Part shown: positions 42,542-52,003 of the stretch, in pieces
How positions within the stretch are numbered: position 1 is the first letter of the stretch
Layout: each line of letters opens with the position of its first letter
Origin: JAADHI01 sp964451325
Lineage (GTDB): Bacteria > Nitrospirota > Nitrospiria > SBBL01 > JAADHI01
Length of the DNA stretch: 64,000 nt
Direction: 5' to 3'
Assembly (NCBI GenBank): GCA_964451325.1
Contig: CAYVHO010000014.1
Location: 12,837-76,836, forward strand
Program-made: the position numbers and the translations under genes
The notes under the pieces: generated by a model
Databases searched by the model: none
Seen by the model: the letters and a program-made list of their open reading frames with translations, nothing else
What the model was told of the DNA's origin: nothing

Positions 42542-44992
42542 TTACTCATTCTGATCGGCCTTAAAAGACCGAAGCCGCAAGGCATTTGTCACAACACTGA
42601 CGGAAGAAAGTCCCATCGCGGCTGCCCCTAAAATCGGGGAGAGGCGAATGCCCCACAGCGGATAGAGTGCACCTGCAGCGACAGGAATTAGGATAATATT
42701 GTAGATAAACGCAAAAAAGAGGTTTTCTTTGATGTTTCTGATGGTTGCGCGTGAAAGCCGAATGGCCCTCGGGATGCCTGTGAGCTGGCCGCTCACGAGA
42801 GTCATGTCGGCGGCGGCCAAGGCCACATCGGTTCCTGTGCCGATGGCCATGCCGACATCGGCGCGGGCCAGGGCAGGCGCGTCATTGATACCGTCGCCGA
42901 TCATGGCGACCCGGTGCCCCTCTTCTTGTAATCGCGCAATCTGATCTGCCTTTTCATCGGGCAGCACTTCGGCGATGACTTGATCAATACCGACGGATTG
43001 GGCGATGGCTTCTGCTGTTTTTTTTTGATCGCCCGTGAGTAGTAACACTTTGAGTCCGATTTTATGCAGGGATGCGACGACTGCTTTTGCCTCTTCTTTG
43101 ACGGTATCGGCTACAGCAATGATACCTAAGGCCGTTCCCGCTACGGCCACAAACATGGGTGTTTTTCCTGATGCTGCCAGTGTTTCCGAGTCTTTTTCAA
43201 GTGCGGTGGTCGAAATACCTTCGGCCTGAAACCAGCGTGCGGTCCCCAATAACACGGTTTTTCCTTCAATTTTTGCACGGATGCCTTTGCCGGGCATGGC
43301 TTCAAAGTCTGTCGCGTCGGACAAAGAAATGGTTTCTTTTTTTGCTTCATTAACGATGGCTTCGGCGAGCGGATGTTCGGAGCTTTTCTCGGCGCTGGCC
43401 GCAAAAAAGAGCAGCTTTTTTGTATCGCCCGAAGGCGCAATGAGGTCGGTGACGACGGGTTTTCCGTGTGTGAGTGTGCCAGTTTTATCGAAGACGACGG
43501 CGGTAATTTGATGGGCCTTTTGCAGGGCTTCACCGCTTCGGATCAAGATGCCTGTCTCCGCACCGCGACTAATGCCGACCATGATGGAAGTCGGTGTGGC
43601 CAAACCCAAAGCACAGGGGCAGGCGACAATCAGCACTGCGACGGCGGTAAAGAGCGCATGTGTGAGTACGGGCTCGGGGCCGATGAAATACCAAATTAAA
43701 AACGAAACCGAAGCAATGGCGATGACCACAGGTACAAAGACGGAGGCGATTTGATCCGCCAATTTGGCAATCGGGGGTTTGCTGCCCTGGGCCTCTTCAA
43801 CCATGCGGATGATTTGGGAGAGGGCCATCTCCGCGCCCACTTGTTTTGCGACAAAGACAAAACGGCCCGTTTGATTCATCGTCCCACCGACCACGCGATC
43901 TCCGATGCCTTTTTCAGCCGGTAGGCTTTCCCCCGTAATCATGGATTCATTGACGGCCGAATAGCCTTCAATGATTTCTCCATCGACCGGAATTTTTTCT
44001 CCGGGTTTGACGACGACACGATCTCCCACGATGACATCGCCCAAGGGCACGTCGCGTTCTTCGCCATCTTCCTGAAGAATGCGTGCAGACTTGGCTTGAA
44101 CGCCCATCAATTTCCGGATGGCATCCGAGGTCTTTCTTTTTGCACGATGTTCCAGTAGTCGCCCCAGCAAAATGAGTGCGATGATTGCGGCGGAGGTATC
44201 AAAATAAACGGCCGTATTGATATCGCCGGATTCCAGTGCTAAGGGAAAAAAAGTCGCGACAATGCTGTAAAAATAGGCAGCGGAGGTGCCCACGGCGATG
44301 AGGGTATTCATGTCGCTTGTGCGGTGACGGGCGGCACCCAAAGCCCCGCGATAAAATGGCCAGCCTGCCCAAAATTGCACGGGGGTCGCGAGCAAAAATT
44401 GTATGATTCGTCCTAGGTTTTCAGTGAGTCCGAAACGGGGGCCTAAATGCATGACGGCAAAAATCGCAAGGGTGAGCGATGTGGCCACGGACACTTTCTT
44501 TTTTAGAGCGGCTTCTGTTGTGGCTTCTCGGTCTTTTTCTGTTTCTTTTATATCTGTTTCGTCTGTCTCGATAATGTCGTAACCTGCTGATCGCACGGTG
44601 TTTTTGAGTCTTATGGTATCGGTGAGGGTTTCAATATAGGAGATCGTCGCTTTTTCTGTTGCGAGATTAACACTCGCTTCAAGCACTCCGGGCGCTTTTT
44701 TGATGGCCCTTTCTATCCGTCTCACACAGGCGGCACAGCTGATTCCACCGATTTGCAATGTACTTTCTTGCTGATGCACCGTATATCCCATTTCATGAAC
44801 AGAGGCGACTAAGTCAGGCAGGGATGCTCTTTCATTGAATTGAATCGTGGCTTTTTTTGTGGCTAGATTCACGGTGGCGTGGATGACGCCCGCTGTTGCC
44901 TTGAGCCCCTTTTCCACTCGTCGGACACAAGAGGCACAGGTCATGCCGGAGACGGGGAGATCAATGCGTTTTTCTTGTTGCTGTTCAGGCAT
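42542..44992 (-). CDS. copA: Copper-translocating P-type ATPase
   Basis: P1B-type ATPase exporting Cu(I), 816 residues. Two N-terminal heavy-metal domains have GMTCASC (Cys19, Cys22) and GGISCAAC. The CPx motif CPCALGLATPTS lies in the transport helix. Actuator TGES (MITGESLPAEKG), phosphorylation DKTGTLTHGKP, SSEHPLAEA and GDGINDAPALARADVG are all intact. The final membrane helices carry SxxS (MGLSSVSVVTNALRL), as in Cu exporters. The start overlaps the GT2 stop by 1 nt, an unexpected partner. Confidence 0.95.
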   Translation of the reverse strand: MPEQQQEKRIDLPVSGMTCASCVRRVEKGLKATAGVIHATVNLATKKATIQFNERASLPDLVASVHEMGYTVHQQESTLQIGGISCAACVRRIERAIKKAPGVLEASVNLATEKATISYIETLTDTIRLKNTVRSAGYDIIETDETDIKETEKDREATTEAALKKKVSVATSLTLAIFAVMHLGPRFGLTENLGRIIQFLLATPVQFWAGWPFYRGALGAARHRTSDMNTLIAVGTSAAYFYSIVATFFPLALESGDINTAVYFDTSAAIIALILLGRLLEHRAKRKTSDAIRKLMGVQAKSARILQEDGEERDVPLGDVIVGDRVVVKPGEKIPVDGEIIEGYSAVNESMITGESLPAEKGIGDRVVGGTMNQTGRFVFVAKQVGAEMALSQIIRMVEEAQGSKPPIAKLADQIASVFVPVVIAIASVSFLIWYFIGPEPVLTHALFTAVAVLIVACPCALGLATPTSIMVGISRGAETGILIRSGEALQKAHQITAVVFDKTGTLTHGKPVVTDLIAPSGDTKKLLFFAASAEKSSEHPLAEAIVNEAKKETISLSDATDFEAMPGKGIRAKIEGKTVLLGTARWFQAEGISTTALEKDSETLAASGKTPMFVAVAGTALGIIAVADTVKEEAKAVVASLHKIGLKVLLLTGDQKKTAEAIAQSVGIDQVIAEVLPDEKADQIARLQEEGHRVAMIGDGINDAPALARADVGMAIGTGTDVALAAADMTLVSGQLTGIPRAIRLSRATIRNIKENLFFAFIYNIILIPVAAGALYPLWGIRLSPILGAAAMGLSSVSVVTNALRLRSFKADQNE

Positions 44993-45723
44993 TATTCTTT
45001 ACTCTGCTGGACTGATTTCTTCGAATAATACCATGTGGCAAGTCGTTGGGGGGAGATACCACAAAAATAGAAAAGTAGAATCAGCATGTTTTTGAAACTA
45101 TTCAAAAAATAGCCCTGTCGTTGCCAACGTCGCGCGGAGGTCGTGACCGCCTCTTTGAGTAAAAGCATTCGCCCTGTTTTATTTAATTTCTGGACGAATG
45201 CAACATCTTCCATCAGTGGAAGTACCGGATACCCACCCAGTTCTTCAAAAATGATCCGGCGCACAAAAATGGCTTGATCCCCGTAGGGCAATGCCCAATA
45301 AAAAGAGCGCAGATTTGCAAGCCACGTCACCCAAAGCATAAAAGGATGTCTGGAATCAATCTGAAGCCGGAAAGCGCCGCCAAGTATGTTTTTATTTTTC
45401 ATCGTCTGCAAGACCCGTGCGATGCCATCGGGCGGAAGCTGTGTGTCGGCGTGTAAAAAGAGTAGGATATCACCTGTGGCTTCTTTTGCCCCTGTATTCA
45501 TTTGCGTGGCTCTGCCTGCTGGGGCATTTATGGCAATACGACGTGTGTCTTTGTTTGAGGTTTTTGCCCAGGCCTGAAGTAGGGCGCCGCTGCCATCACT
45601 GCTTCCGCCATCAACAATAATGATTTCGTCGATGGGCTGTTGATGAAGCGCGTCGAGAAATCGTGGGAGATTTCTCGCTTCGTTTCTGAGCGGAATAACA
45701 ACTGAGATTTTTTTGTCTTTCAC
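44992..45723 (-). CDS. Family 2 glycosyltransferase (TIGR04283-like)
   Basis: GT-A fold transferase of 243 residues. SVVIPLRNEARNLPRFLDAL and IIIVDGGSSDGSG bind the nucleotide sugar, and FLHADTQLP carries the DxD-type metal site. MEDVAFVQKL and the RRWQRQGY end resemble the TIGR04283 subfamily. Members are often linked to arsenosugar or sulfur-lipid clusters, but no such genes are here. A hydrophobic C-terminal segment (MLILLFYFCGIS) suggests membrane association. Confidence 0.88.
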   Translation of the reverse strand: MKDKKISVVIPLRNEARNLPRFLDALHQQPIDEIIIVDGGSSDGSGALLQAWAKTSNKDTRRIAINAPAGRATQMNTGAKEATGDILLFLHADTQLPPDGIARVLQTMKNKNILGGAFRLQIDSRHPFMLWVTWLANLRSFYWALPYGDQAIFVRRIIFEELGGYPVLPLMEDVAFVQKLNKTGRMLLLKEAVTTSARRWQRQGYFLNSFKNMLILLFYFCGISPQRLATWYYSKKSVQQSKE

Positions 45724-45758
45724 TGTATCTGTTACTTCAAGTCATTCTGTTTATTTTA

Positions 45759-45788
45759 TTGAAAGAAAAGGAAAAACCTGATTATAAT
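45759..45788 (+). promoter_or_regulatory. Candidate promoter of RDD-mre operon
   Basis: TTGAAA (45759-45764), 18 nt, then a perfect TATAAT (45783-45788). Start near 45795, about 30 nt before the RDD gene. Confidence 0.65.
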
Positions 45789-45824
45789 GTTTCCTGTTTT
45801 TGTCTGTAAAGGGATCTGCCCATC

Positions 45825-46313
45825 TTGGGTGTGGATGCCATAAGAAAGGTTTCTGTGTTGACCGTTCCGGGAGACGAAATCGAGGTCCCCTCGGTTTCGC
45901 CCAAAGCCAATATTCTGAATCGGTTTATTGCAAAATTCTTGGATTTGCTGATTGTTTCTGCGATTGTGCAGATTCCGCTTAATGTGAGTTTTTTAGCCGC
46001 ACTGTCTTATATTTTGATTGCGGATGGTTTCGCCGGGGGCCGGAGTCTTGGAAAACAGATGATTGGTCTCCAGACCATGGTGCCGGAAACAGGACGCGAG
46101 ATTACCTTCAAAGAGTCCATCATTCGCAATATGCCCTTGGGGCTTGCTTATCTCTTGTTTCAAATTCCTTATATTGGATGGTTCTTGGGGATATCTCTGG
46201 CCGGGTTTGAATCTTTGTTGCTAATTGGCAATGCAAAAGGCTGTCGCGCGGGGGATGAACTCGCCAAAACGCAAGTGCTCGATTATACTATTTTAGAGAC
46301 CGATAAAAAATGA
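45825..46313 (+). CDS. RDD family membrane protein
   Basis: Membrane protein of 162 residues. NRFIAKFLDLLIVSAIV opens the RDD domain in shifted form: the Arg and Asp are present, but the second Asp reads Leu. The GRSLGKQMIGLQTM signature is well conserved, with three hydrophobic segments. Function not known; some members affect ion transport. The start is TTG 45825 with AAGGGA about 12 nt upstream; GTG 45831 or 45855 are alternatives. It heads the shape-determination operon. Confidence 0.82.
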   Translation: MGVDAIRKVSVLTVPGDEIEVPSVSPKANILNRFIAKFLDLLIVSAIVQIPLNVSFLAALSYILIADGFAGGRSLGKQMIGLQTMVPETGREITFKESIIRNMPLGLAYLLFQIPYIGWFLGISLAGFESLLLIGNAKGCRAGDELAKTQVLDYTILETDKK

Positions 46314-46344
46314 AAGAGAAAATGTCAAGCGGAGTAAAGAAAAG

Positions 46345-47391
46345 ATGGGTTTAACCAGTAGTATTTTAGGGTGGTTTTCAAACGATCTGGCCATTGATCT
46401 GGGAACAGCCAATACCTTGGTGTATTCACGTGGCAAGGGCATTGTGATCAATGAACCCTCTGTGGTCGCGATTGAAAGGCGCTCTGAAAAAGTGGTGGCC
46501 ATTGGAACCGAAGCCAAAAGAATGTTTGGACGAACGCCGGGCAACATTATTGCCATTCGCCCCATGCGTGATGGTGTGATTGCTGATTTTGAAGTGGCTG
46601 AAAAGATGTTGAGTTACTTTATTAGAAAGGCACACAATCGTACTACTTTTGTCCGACCCCGGGTGATTATTGGCATCCCCTCAAAAATTACGCAGGTTGA
46701 ACAACGCGCAGTACGAGATTCTGCGGAGCTTGCGGGTGCCCGCGAGGTTTATCTAATTGAGCAGCCCATTGCTGCGGCCATCGGGGCAGGCATGCCTATT
46801 TCCGAGCCTTCGGGAAACATGGTCGTCGATATTGGTGGAGGCACAACGGATATTGCGGTGATTTCGCTGGCGGGAATTGTCTACTCAGAGTCGGTTAAAA
46901 CGGCCGGGGATAAAATGGATGAGGCCATCGTAAGTTATATCAAACGAAAATACAATTTGCTCATCGGTGATCACATGGCGGAGCTAATCAAGTTTGAGGT
47001 GGGATCGGCCTATCCCTTAAAAGAGAAACGCACCTATATGATTAAGGGGCGGGATCTTATTTCCGGAATTCCGAAAACCCTTGTGATTGAAGATGGTGAA
47101 ATTCGAGAAGCCTTGGCGGGTCCGGTTTCTGTGATTGTCAATGCCATTCGGGTGGCCTTGGAAAATACGCCCCCCGAATTAGCCGGAGACATCATTGATC
47201 ATGGTATTGTTTTGGCGGGAGGCGGTGCCCTTTTGCGTGGGTTGGATACACGGATACGCGAAGAGACCAATCTGCCTATTATTACGGTGGACAATCCCTT
47301 AACCACGGTCGTACTCGGCACGGGAAAAGCCTTGGACCAGCTGAGTCTGCTGCGAAAAATTGCGATCGCTTCACAATCTTCTGGGAGATAA
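46345..47391 (+). CDS. mreB: Rod shape-determining protein MreB
   Basis: Bacterial actin that positions the elongasome. The 348-residue product has phosphate 1 DLGTANTLVYSRGKGI, phosphate 2 VVDIGGGTTDIAVISL and the adenosine motif GIVLAGGGALLRGLD. The N-terminus includes an amphipathic stretch (LTSSILGWFSNDLA) suited to membrane binding. GGAG lies about 10 nt before ATG. Confidence 0.98.
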   Translation: MGLTSSILGWFSNDLAIDLGTANTLVYSRGKGIVINEPSVVAIERRSEKVVAIGTEAKRMFGRTPGNIIAIRPMRDGVIADFEVAEKMLSYFIRKAHNRTTFVRPRVIIGIPSKITQVEQRAVRDSAELAGAREVYLIEQPIAAAIGAGMPISEPSGNMVVDIGGGTTDIAVISLAGIVYSESVKTAGDKMDEAIVSYIKRKYNLLIGDHMAELIKFEVGSAYPLKEKRTYMIKGRDLISGIPKTLVIEDGEIREALAGPVSVIVNAIRVALENTPPELAGDIIDHGIVLAGGGALLRGLDTRIREETNLPIITVDNPLTTVVLGTGKALDQLSLLRKIAIASQSSGR

Positions 47392-47512
47392 AAAACGCAA
47401 TTTTTTTTGACAGTCGTTTCATAAAAGGGGAGAAGCCTTTCTTGTTTCCCGTGCCTACCGCAGTCTCGGCTTTCTGTCCCCTGAGTGTCTGTCCGCGGTA
47501 AGGTTTTTAAAG

Positions 47513-48337
47513 ATGATCTACCTCGCGAGTTTTGCAAAAAAAGGTGCAGCCCTTCTTGTTTTTCTGATCGTCCTTTTTTTTATCTTTTCCCCTGAGACAC
47601 AAAAAAAACCCCTGAAACTGCTCAGTCTTCCTGTGGAAAACTCCGTGTACTATCTTCAGGTGACTTCAAATGGTTTTTTTGACGGTATTTTTGAGATTTG
47701 GGACGGTTATATTGATTTGATGGATGTCCGGGAAGAAAATTTGAAACTCCTTCATGAAATTGATCGTTTAAGATTGGAAAACAGCCGGTTCAGGGAAAAG
47801 GACGTTTTGACAGAGCGGCTCAAGACCTTATTGGATTATAAGGAGCATGCTGATGTCGAGATGGTGTCGGCCGAGGTGATTGGTCGCAACCCTTCTCAGT
47901 GGTTTGATACGATTATTCTTAACAAGGGCAGTATGGATGGTATTGCGGTAGATATGGGAGTTGTCACGCCGATGGGTGTTGTTGGAAAGGTTATCCATGT
48001 TGGATCGCGGCATGCCCAGGTACTGCTTGTTTCGGATTTTAATAGTGCGATCGGGGCAAGGGTGTTCCGTACGCGGGATGAGGGAATTGTTCAAGGGGTG
48101 AATGTGGATTCACTGCAACTCAAGTACTTATCGCATGATTCCAAGGTGTCTATCGGCGATCTCCTGGTCACTTCCGGCATGGAAGGCAGTTTCATTAAAG
48201 GGCTTAATATCGGACGTGTTGAAGATCTTGAGCGACGCGACGGAGAAATGTTCCTAAAAATCAAAACCACTGTGGCGGTTGACTTAAACAAGGTGGAAGA
48301 GGTTTTGATTATCCAATCCATTCAAGACGAGCCATGA
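47513..48337 (+). CDS. mreC: Rod shape-determining protein MreC
   Basis: Bitopic elongasome scaffold, 274 residues. A membrane helix (LLVFLIVLFFIFS) is followed by a coiled coil (LRLENSRFREKDVLTERL) and the two beta domains typical of MreC (VIGRNPSQWFDTIILNKGSMDGI and GDLLVTSGMEGSFIKGLNIG). It lies 121 nt after mreB. In that gap I see a TTGACA but no -10 partner. Confidence 0.95.
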   Translation: MIYLASFAKKGAALLVFLIVLFFIFSPETQKKPLKLLSLPVENSVYYLQVTSNGFFDGIFEIWDGYIDLMDVREENLKLLHEIDRLRLENSRFREKDVLTERLKTLLDYKEHADVEMVSAEVIGRNPSQWFDTIILNKGSMDGIAVDMGVVTPMGVVGKVIHVGSRHAQVLLVSDFNSAIGARVFRTRDEGIVQGVNVDSLQLKYLSHDSKVSIGDLLVTSGMEGSFIKGLNIGRVEDLERRDGEMFLKIKTTVAVDLNKVEEVLIIQSIQDEP

Positions 48338-48372
48338 AAAGTGCGCCTTAGCACGATAAGGAAAGAAACGGA

Positions 48373-48909
48373 TTGAATTGGTCTTATCGAATTCTCATTT
48401 TTCTCCTTCTGATTCCAGTGCAAAGTATTCTTTTAGAGAAGGTGAAAATCGCCGGGGTCAAACCCGATATCGCCCTGATTTTTGTTTTTGTGATGGGTTG
48501 GACTCAGGGGCGAAAGGTCGGGGGGCTTTGGGGCCTTGCATTGGGTGGTCTGATTGATCTTTTCTCCAGTGGGGTGCTGGGTCTTGCGCTGGTGCTTAAG
48601 GGTGTTGTGGGTTTAATTGCAGGGGGCTTGGGGAAATCCTTTCTTCATCTCTCGCTTCAGAGTTATGTCATCTTTTTTGTTGGGATTTCCTTGCTACATG
48701 ATCTTGTGGGGATTTTTTTTCTGCATGAATTTGTTCTGGAAGACCTCGGCGCGGTGCTCACAGGAGAAATTCTCCTGCGAGCGATTTACAATACCCTACT
48801 GGCGATTATTGCTATTCTGATCGTTTGGGAAAAATCGACTCAGAAAGGAAGTTTTGCATATGGCGGGGCGATACTTTCCCCAGGAAGAAAATCGGGAGCT
48901 CGAAAGTAA
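48373..48909 (+). CDS. mreD: Rod shape-determining protein MreD
   Basis: Multi-spanning elongasome membrane protein of 178 residues with about five hydrophobic helices and the conserved KPDIALIFVFVMGWTQGRK and GLIDLFSSGVLG. The start is TTG 48373 with AAGGAAAG about 8 nt upstream. The end overlaps the mrdA start. Confidence 0.88.
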   Translation: MNWSYRILIFLLLIPVQSILLEKVKIAGVKPDIALIFVFVMGWTQGRKVGGLWGLALGGLIDLFSSGVLGLALVLKGVVGLIAGGLGKSFLHLSLQSYVIFFVGISLLHDLVGIFFLHEFVLEDLGAVLTGEILLRAIYNTLLAIIAILIVWEKSTQKGSFAYGGAILSPGRKSGARK

Positions 48910-50749
48910 AATATATTGGTTCTTTGTCATTTTGGTCACTGGGCTGGTCTTGCTCTTATTGCGTGCATGGCATCTTCAGGTTTCCAAAGGGGCCTACTAT
49001 TTAGAGCTTTCTGAAAACAATCGACTTCGTGTGGTGGAGACTCCAGCCCCCCGTGGCCGAATTTTTGATCGTCATGGGGACCTCCTGGTCAACAATATCC
49101 CGAGCTTTAATCTCTATCTGGTGCTTGCAGATATTCAGGATCGCACACGTGTCCTGGAACGTCTTTCAAAAATTGTTGAAGTGAGTCCGGATGAAATTTC
49201 AAGGCGTATTGAAAAAAGAAAGAAGGGTGATCCTTACGCGCCCATCAAGATTAAAGAAGATTTGAGTATGCGAGAGGTGGCTCGGATTGAGGGTCATGGT
49301 TTAGAATTACCTGGCGTTAAAATTGAGGCTGAATTCAAAAGGGACGCGGTTTCCGGTCCGCTTGCGGCCCATTTGCTCGGATATGTCGGTGAAGTTACAC
49401 AAGATCAGTTGAATAAAGAAGCCTATGCCCAGGTGAAAAGTGGGATGATTATCGGACAGTATGGCGTAGAGCAATCTTATGACGCTATACTCCGTGGCAC
49501 ACCCGGAGAAAAAAAGATTGAGGTGGATGCCTTAGGACATGAGCAGCAAGTGGTTCAGGAAGTTTTGCCTGTACAGGGAGATGATATTTTTTTGAGTCTG
49601 GATCTTAAGATTCAAAGGGAAGCGGAAATGGCCTTGGGCAATCGCCCTGGTGCGATTATTGCGCTTGATCCCGCGAATGGGGATGTGCTTGCGATGGTGA
49701 GCCATCCGGCCTTTGATCCCAATCTGATGTCGGGGGGTATCTCTTCAGAAGTATGGCAGGGTCTGATCCGAGATAAAGACCGCCCCCTCACAAACCGAGT
49801 GATTCATGGTTTATATCCACCGGGCTCGATCTTTAAAATTGTCCTTGCCGCAGCCATTTTGGAGACGAAGGTTGCCAAGGCAGAAGATAAAATAAAATGT
49901 CGGGGTTTTGTTCGTTTTGGCAAGCGGGATTTTAGAGACTGGAAGAAGTGGGGGCATGGTGAAGTGGATCTCCATCGTTCGCTCGTCGAGTCCTGCGATG
50001 TGTATTATTATGAGTTCGGACGTGAAGTGGGTGTGGATAATATCGCAAAATTTTCCAAGCTCTTTCACTTAGGCAAACCCACAGGCATCGATTTGGCTTA
50101 TGAAAAGGGCGGGCTCATCCCGACGCGGGCCTGGAAGGAAAAACACTTTAATGAACCCTGGTATCCGGGAGAGACGCTTTCTGTTGCCATCGGGCAAGGT
50201 TTTGTATCGACGACACCGCTGCAGTTGGCATCCATGATTGCTTCTGTCGCGGGAGGCGGAATTTGGTATAAACCCCGTCTCTTAATGAAAAGTCGAGATC
50301 ACCGCACAAACCAAATCACCTTAGCTGCTGCGCCAGTCGGGGATAAAATTCCGATTTCAGAAAAGACCCTTGAGGCCATTCGTAAGGCTTTGGCCGGTGT
50401 CGTTTCTGAAAAACATGGTACAGGGAAAAAGGCACGATCAGATCGTTTTTCCATTGCAGGAAAAACGGGTACGGCCCAAGTCGTGGGGCGAGAAACCCAT
50501 GCATTTGATGCCGTACCGGAGGAACTGGCTGACCATGCCTGGTTTGTGGCTTATGCTCCCTTGGATGCACCCAAAATTGCGGTGCTTGTCTTGGCCGAAA
50601 ATGGCGGACACGGGGGCGCTACCGCGGCGCCGCTGGCTTTGCGTGTGATTGAAGCTGCACTGGGCACGCGTGATTCCGAATCGGATGTGCCCAAAAATGT
50701 GGAGAAACAACCCGTATCGCAAGAAGCATTGGAGAATGACCATGGCTGA
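48860..50749 (+). CDS. mrdA: Penicillin-binding protein 2 (elongasome transpeptidase)
   Basis: Class B PBP that cross-links lateral-wall peptidoglycan with RodA, 629 residues. One N-terminal membrane helix (FVILVTGLVLLLLRAW) is followed by the pedestal domain (ETPAPRGRIFDRHGDLL). The transpeptidase has the active-site Ser in PGSIFK (about residue 321), SCD in the second motif position and KTGTAQ (about 536). I prefer ATG 48860, which follows AAAGGAAG, over the TTG two codons upstream. It overlaps both mreD and rodA. Confidence 0.96.
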   Translation: MAGRYFPQEENRELESKIYWFFVILVTGLVLLLLRAWHLQVSKGAYYLELSENNRLRVVETPAPRGRIFDRHGDLLVNNIPSFNLYLVLADIQDRTRVLERLSKIVEVSPDEISRRIEKRKKGDPYAPIKIKEDLSMREVARIEGHGLELPGVKIEAEFKRDAVSGPLAAHLLGYVGEVTQDQLNKEAYAQVKSGMIIGQYGVEQSYDAILRGTPGEKKIEVDALGHEQQVVQEVLPVQGDDIFLSLDLKIQREAEMALGNRPGAIIALDPANGDVLAMVSHPAFDPNLMSGGISSEVWQGLIRDKDRPLTNRVIHGLYPPGSIFKIVLAAAILETKVAKAEDKIKCRGFVRFGKRDFRDWKKWGHGEVDLHRSLVESCDVYYYEFGREVGVDNIAKFSKLFHLGKPTGIDLAYEKGGLIPTRAWKEKHFNEPWYPGETLSVAIGQGFVSTTPLQLASMIASVAGGGIWYKPRLLMKSRDHRTNQITLAAAPVGDKIPISEKTLEAIRKALAGVVSEKHGTGKKARSDRFSIAGKTGTAQVVGRETHAFDAVPEELADHAWFVAYAPLDAPKIAVLVLAENGGHGGATAAPLALRVIEAALGTRDSESDVPKNVEKQPVSQEALENDHG

Positions 50750-51854
50750 TCAGCCCATGCTTTCGCGTTACGACAAACTTCTTTTTGTGGTGATTTTTTT
50801 GATTCTTGCAATTGGTGTGCTTTCAATCTACAGTGTCACAGGCGGGACGCTTGAGAGAAGTAAGACGCCCTTTTACCTCAAACAGATTTCTTGGATTATC
50901 GTCGGTTGGATCATTTTTTTAGTGATGGCCTGGGTGGATTACAGAGAAATGGCACGTTTCGCATATCCAATCTACGGGATAACATTGTTTCTGCTTGTTC
51001 TAGTGCCTTTGATTGGGCGGACAGGCATGGGGGCACGGCGTTGGCTGACTCTGGGGTCTTTTTCTTTCCAACCTTCGGAGCTTGCTAAAATTGGGCTTTT
51101 GTTCGCCTTGGCAAAACATTTTTCAGATGATTATCCCAACGGCGGACTGGATCTCAAACGCCTTCTTATTTCTGGAAGTTTTCTCTTTCTTCCTTTTGTC
51201 CTTATTTTGAAACAGCCGGATTTAGGCACCGCACTCTCTATCTCAATTATTTTTATTAGTATGCTGTTTGTCATTGGTTTACGTTCCAGGTTTCTCATCT
51301 ATTCATCACTCATTACGGCAATGCTTTCCCCTTTTATTGGTCAGTTGGTTTGGGATAATCTCAAGGGCTATCAGAAGCGGCGGCTCTTTACATTTATAAA
51401 TCCCATGGAAGATCCAACCGGAACAGGGTATCAAATTATACAATCCAAAATAGCCATCGGATCAGGGGGGCTTTTGGGGAGGGGGTTTTTAGAGGGAACG
51501 CAGAGCCAGTTGAAATTTTTACCGGAGCGACATACTGATTTTATCTTTTCTGTACTGGCAGAGCAGTGGGGTTTTGTGGGTGTGCTTGTGCTTTTTGTGC
51601 TCTTTTTTTTAGTGATATTATGGGCCATTGATGTCGCGGTGAAAGCAAAAGACATGCTCGGATCGCTCTTGGCTGTGGGCGTTATTGGGCTGATTTTTTT
51701 CTACTTTTTTGTCAATGTCGGTATGACCTTAGGGGTTATGCCCGTTGTCGGTGTCCCTCTTCCGCTTGTGAGTTATGGTGGAAGTGCCATGGTAACAACA
51801 CTTGGAATGCTTGGGCTCTTACTCAACATCAAGGTACGCAGGCTGATGCGATAA
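50742..51854 (+). CDS. rodA: Rod shape peptidoglycan glycosyltransferase RodA
   Basis: SEDS-family glycan polymerase, 370 residues with about ten membrane helices. Conserved loop GARRWLTLGSFSFQPSELAKIGL, KQPDLGTAL (catalytic Asp region), GYQIIQSKIAIGSGGLLGRG and LPERHTDFIFSVLAEQWGF are present. The open frame runs back to 50649 inside mrdA; GGAG 7 nt before ATG 50742 decides the start. It overlaps mrdA by 8 nt. Confidence 0.96.
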   Translation: MADQPMLSRYDKLLFVVIFLILAIGVLSIYSVTGGTLERSKTPFYLKQISWIIVGWIIFLVMAWVDYREMARFAYPIYGITLFLLVLVPLIGRTGMGARRWLTLGSFSFQPSELAKIGLLFALAKHFSDDYPNGGLDLKRLLISGSFLFLPFVLILKQPDLGTALSISIIFISMLFVIGLRSRFLIYSSLITAMLSPFIGQLVWDNLKGYQKRRLFTFINPMEDPTGTGYQIIQSKIAIGSGGLLGRGFLEGTQSQLKFLPERHTDFIFSVLAEQWGFVGVLVLFVLFFLVILWAIDVAVKAKDMLGSLLAVGVIGLIFFYFFVNVGMTLGVMPVVGVPLPLVSYGGSAMVTTLGMLGLLLNIKVRRLMR

Positions 51855-52003
51855 AAATCGGGATGACATTCATCCATCACTAAACTATTTGCGTCATGAA
51901 GATGTGAGTTAATTGATTTTTATCTCTCATCTTGAATTCATTTTTTGAAACGCAGATCAATGTGGAAGGCTTCGAATGAACAATTCCAGAAAGAGGATAT
52001 GAG

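Noticed and set aside
47400..47430. TTGACA between mreB and mreC as an internal promoter
   Set aside because: No -10 element at a usable distance.
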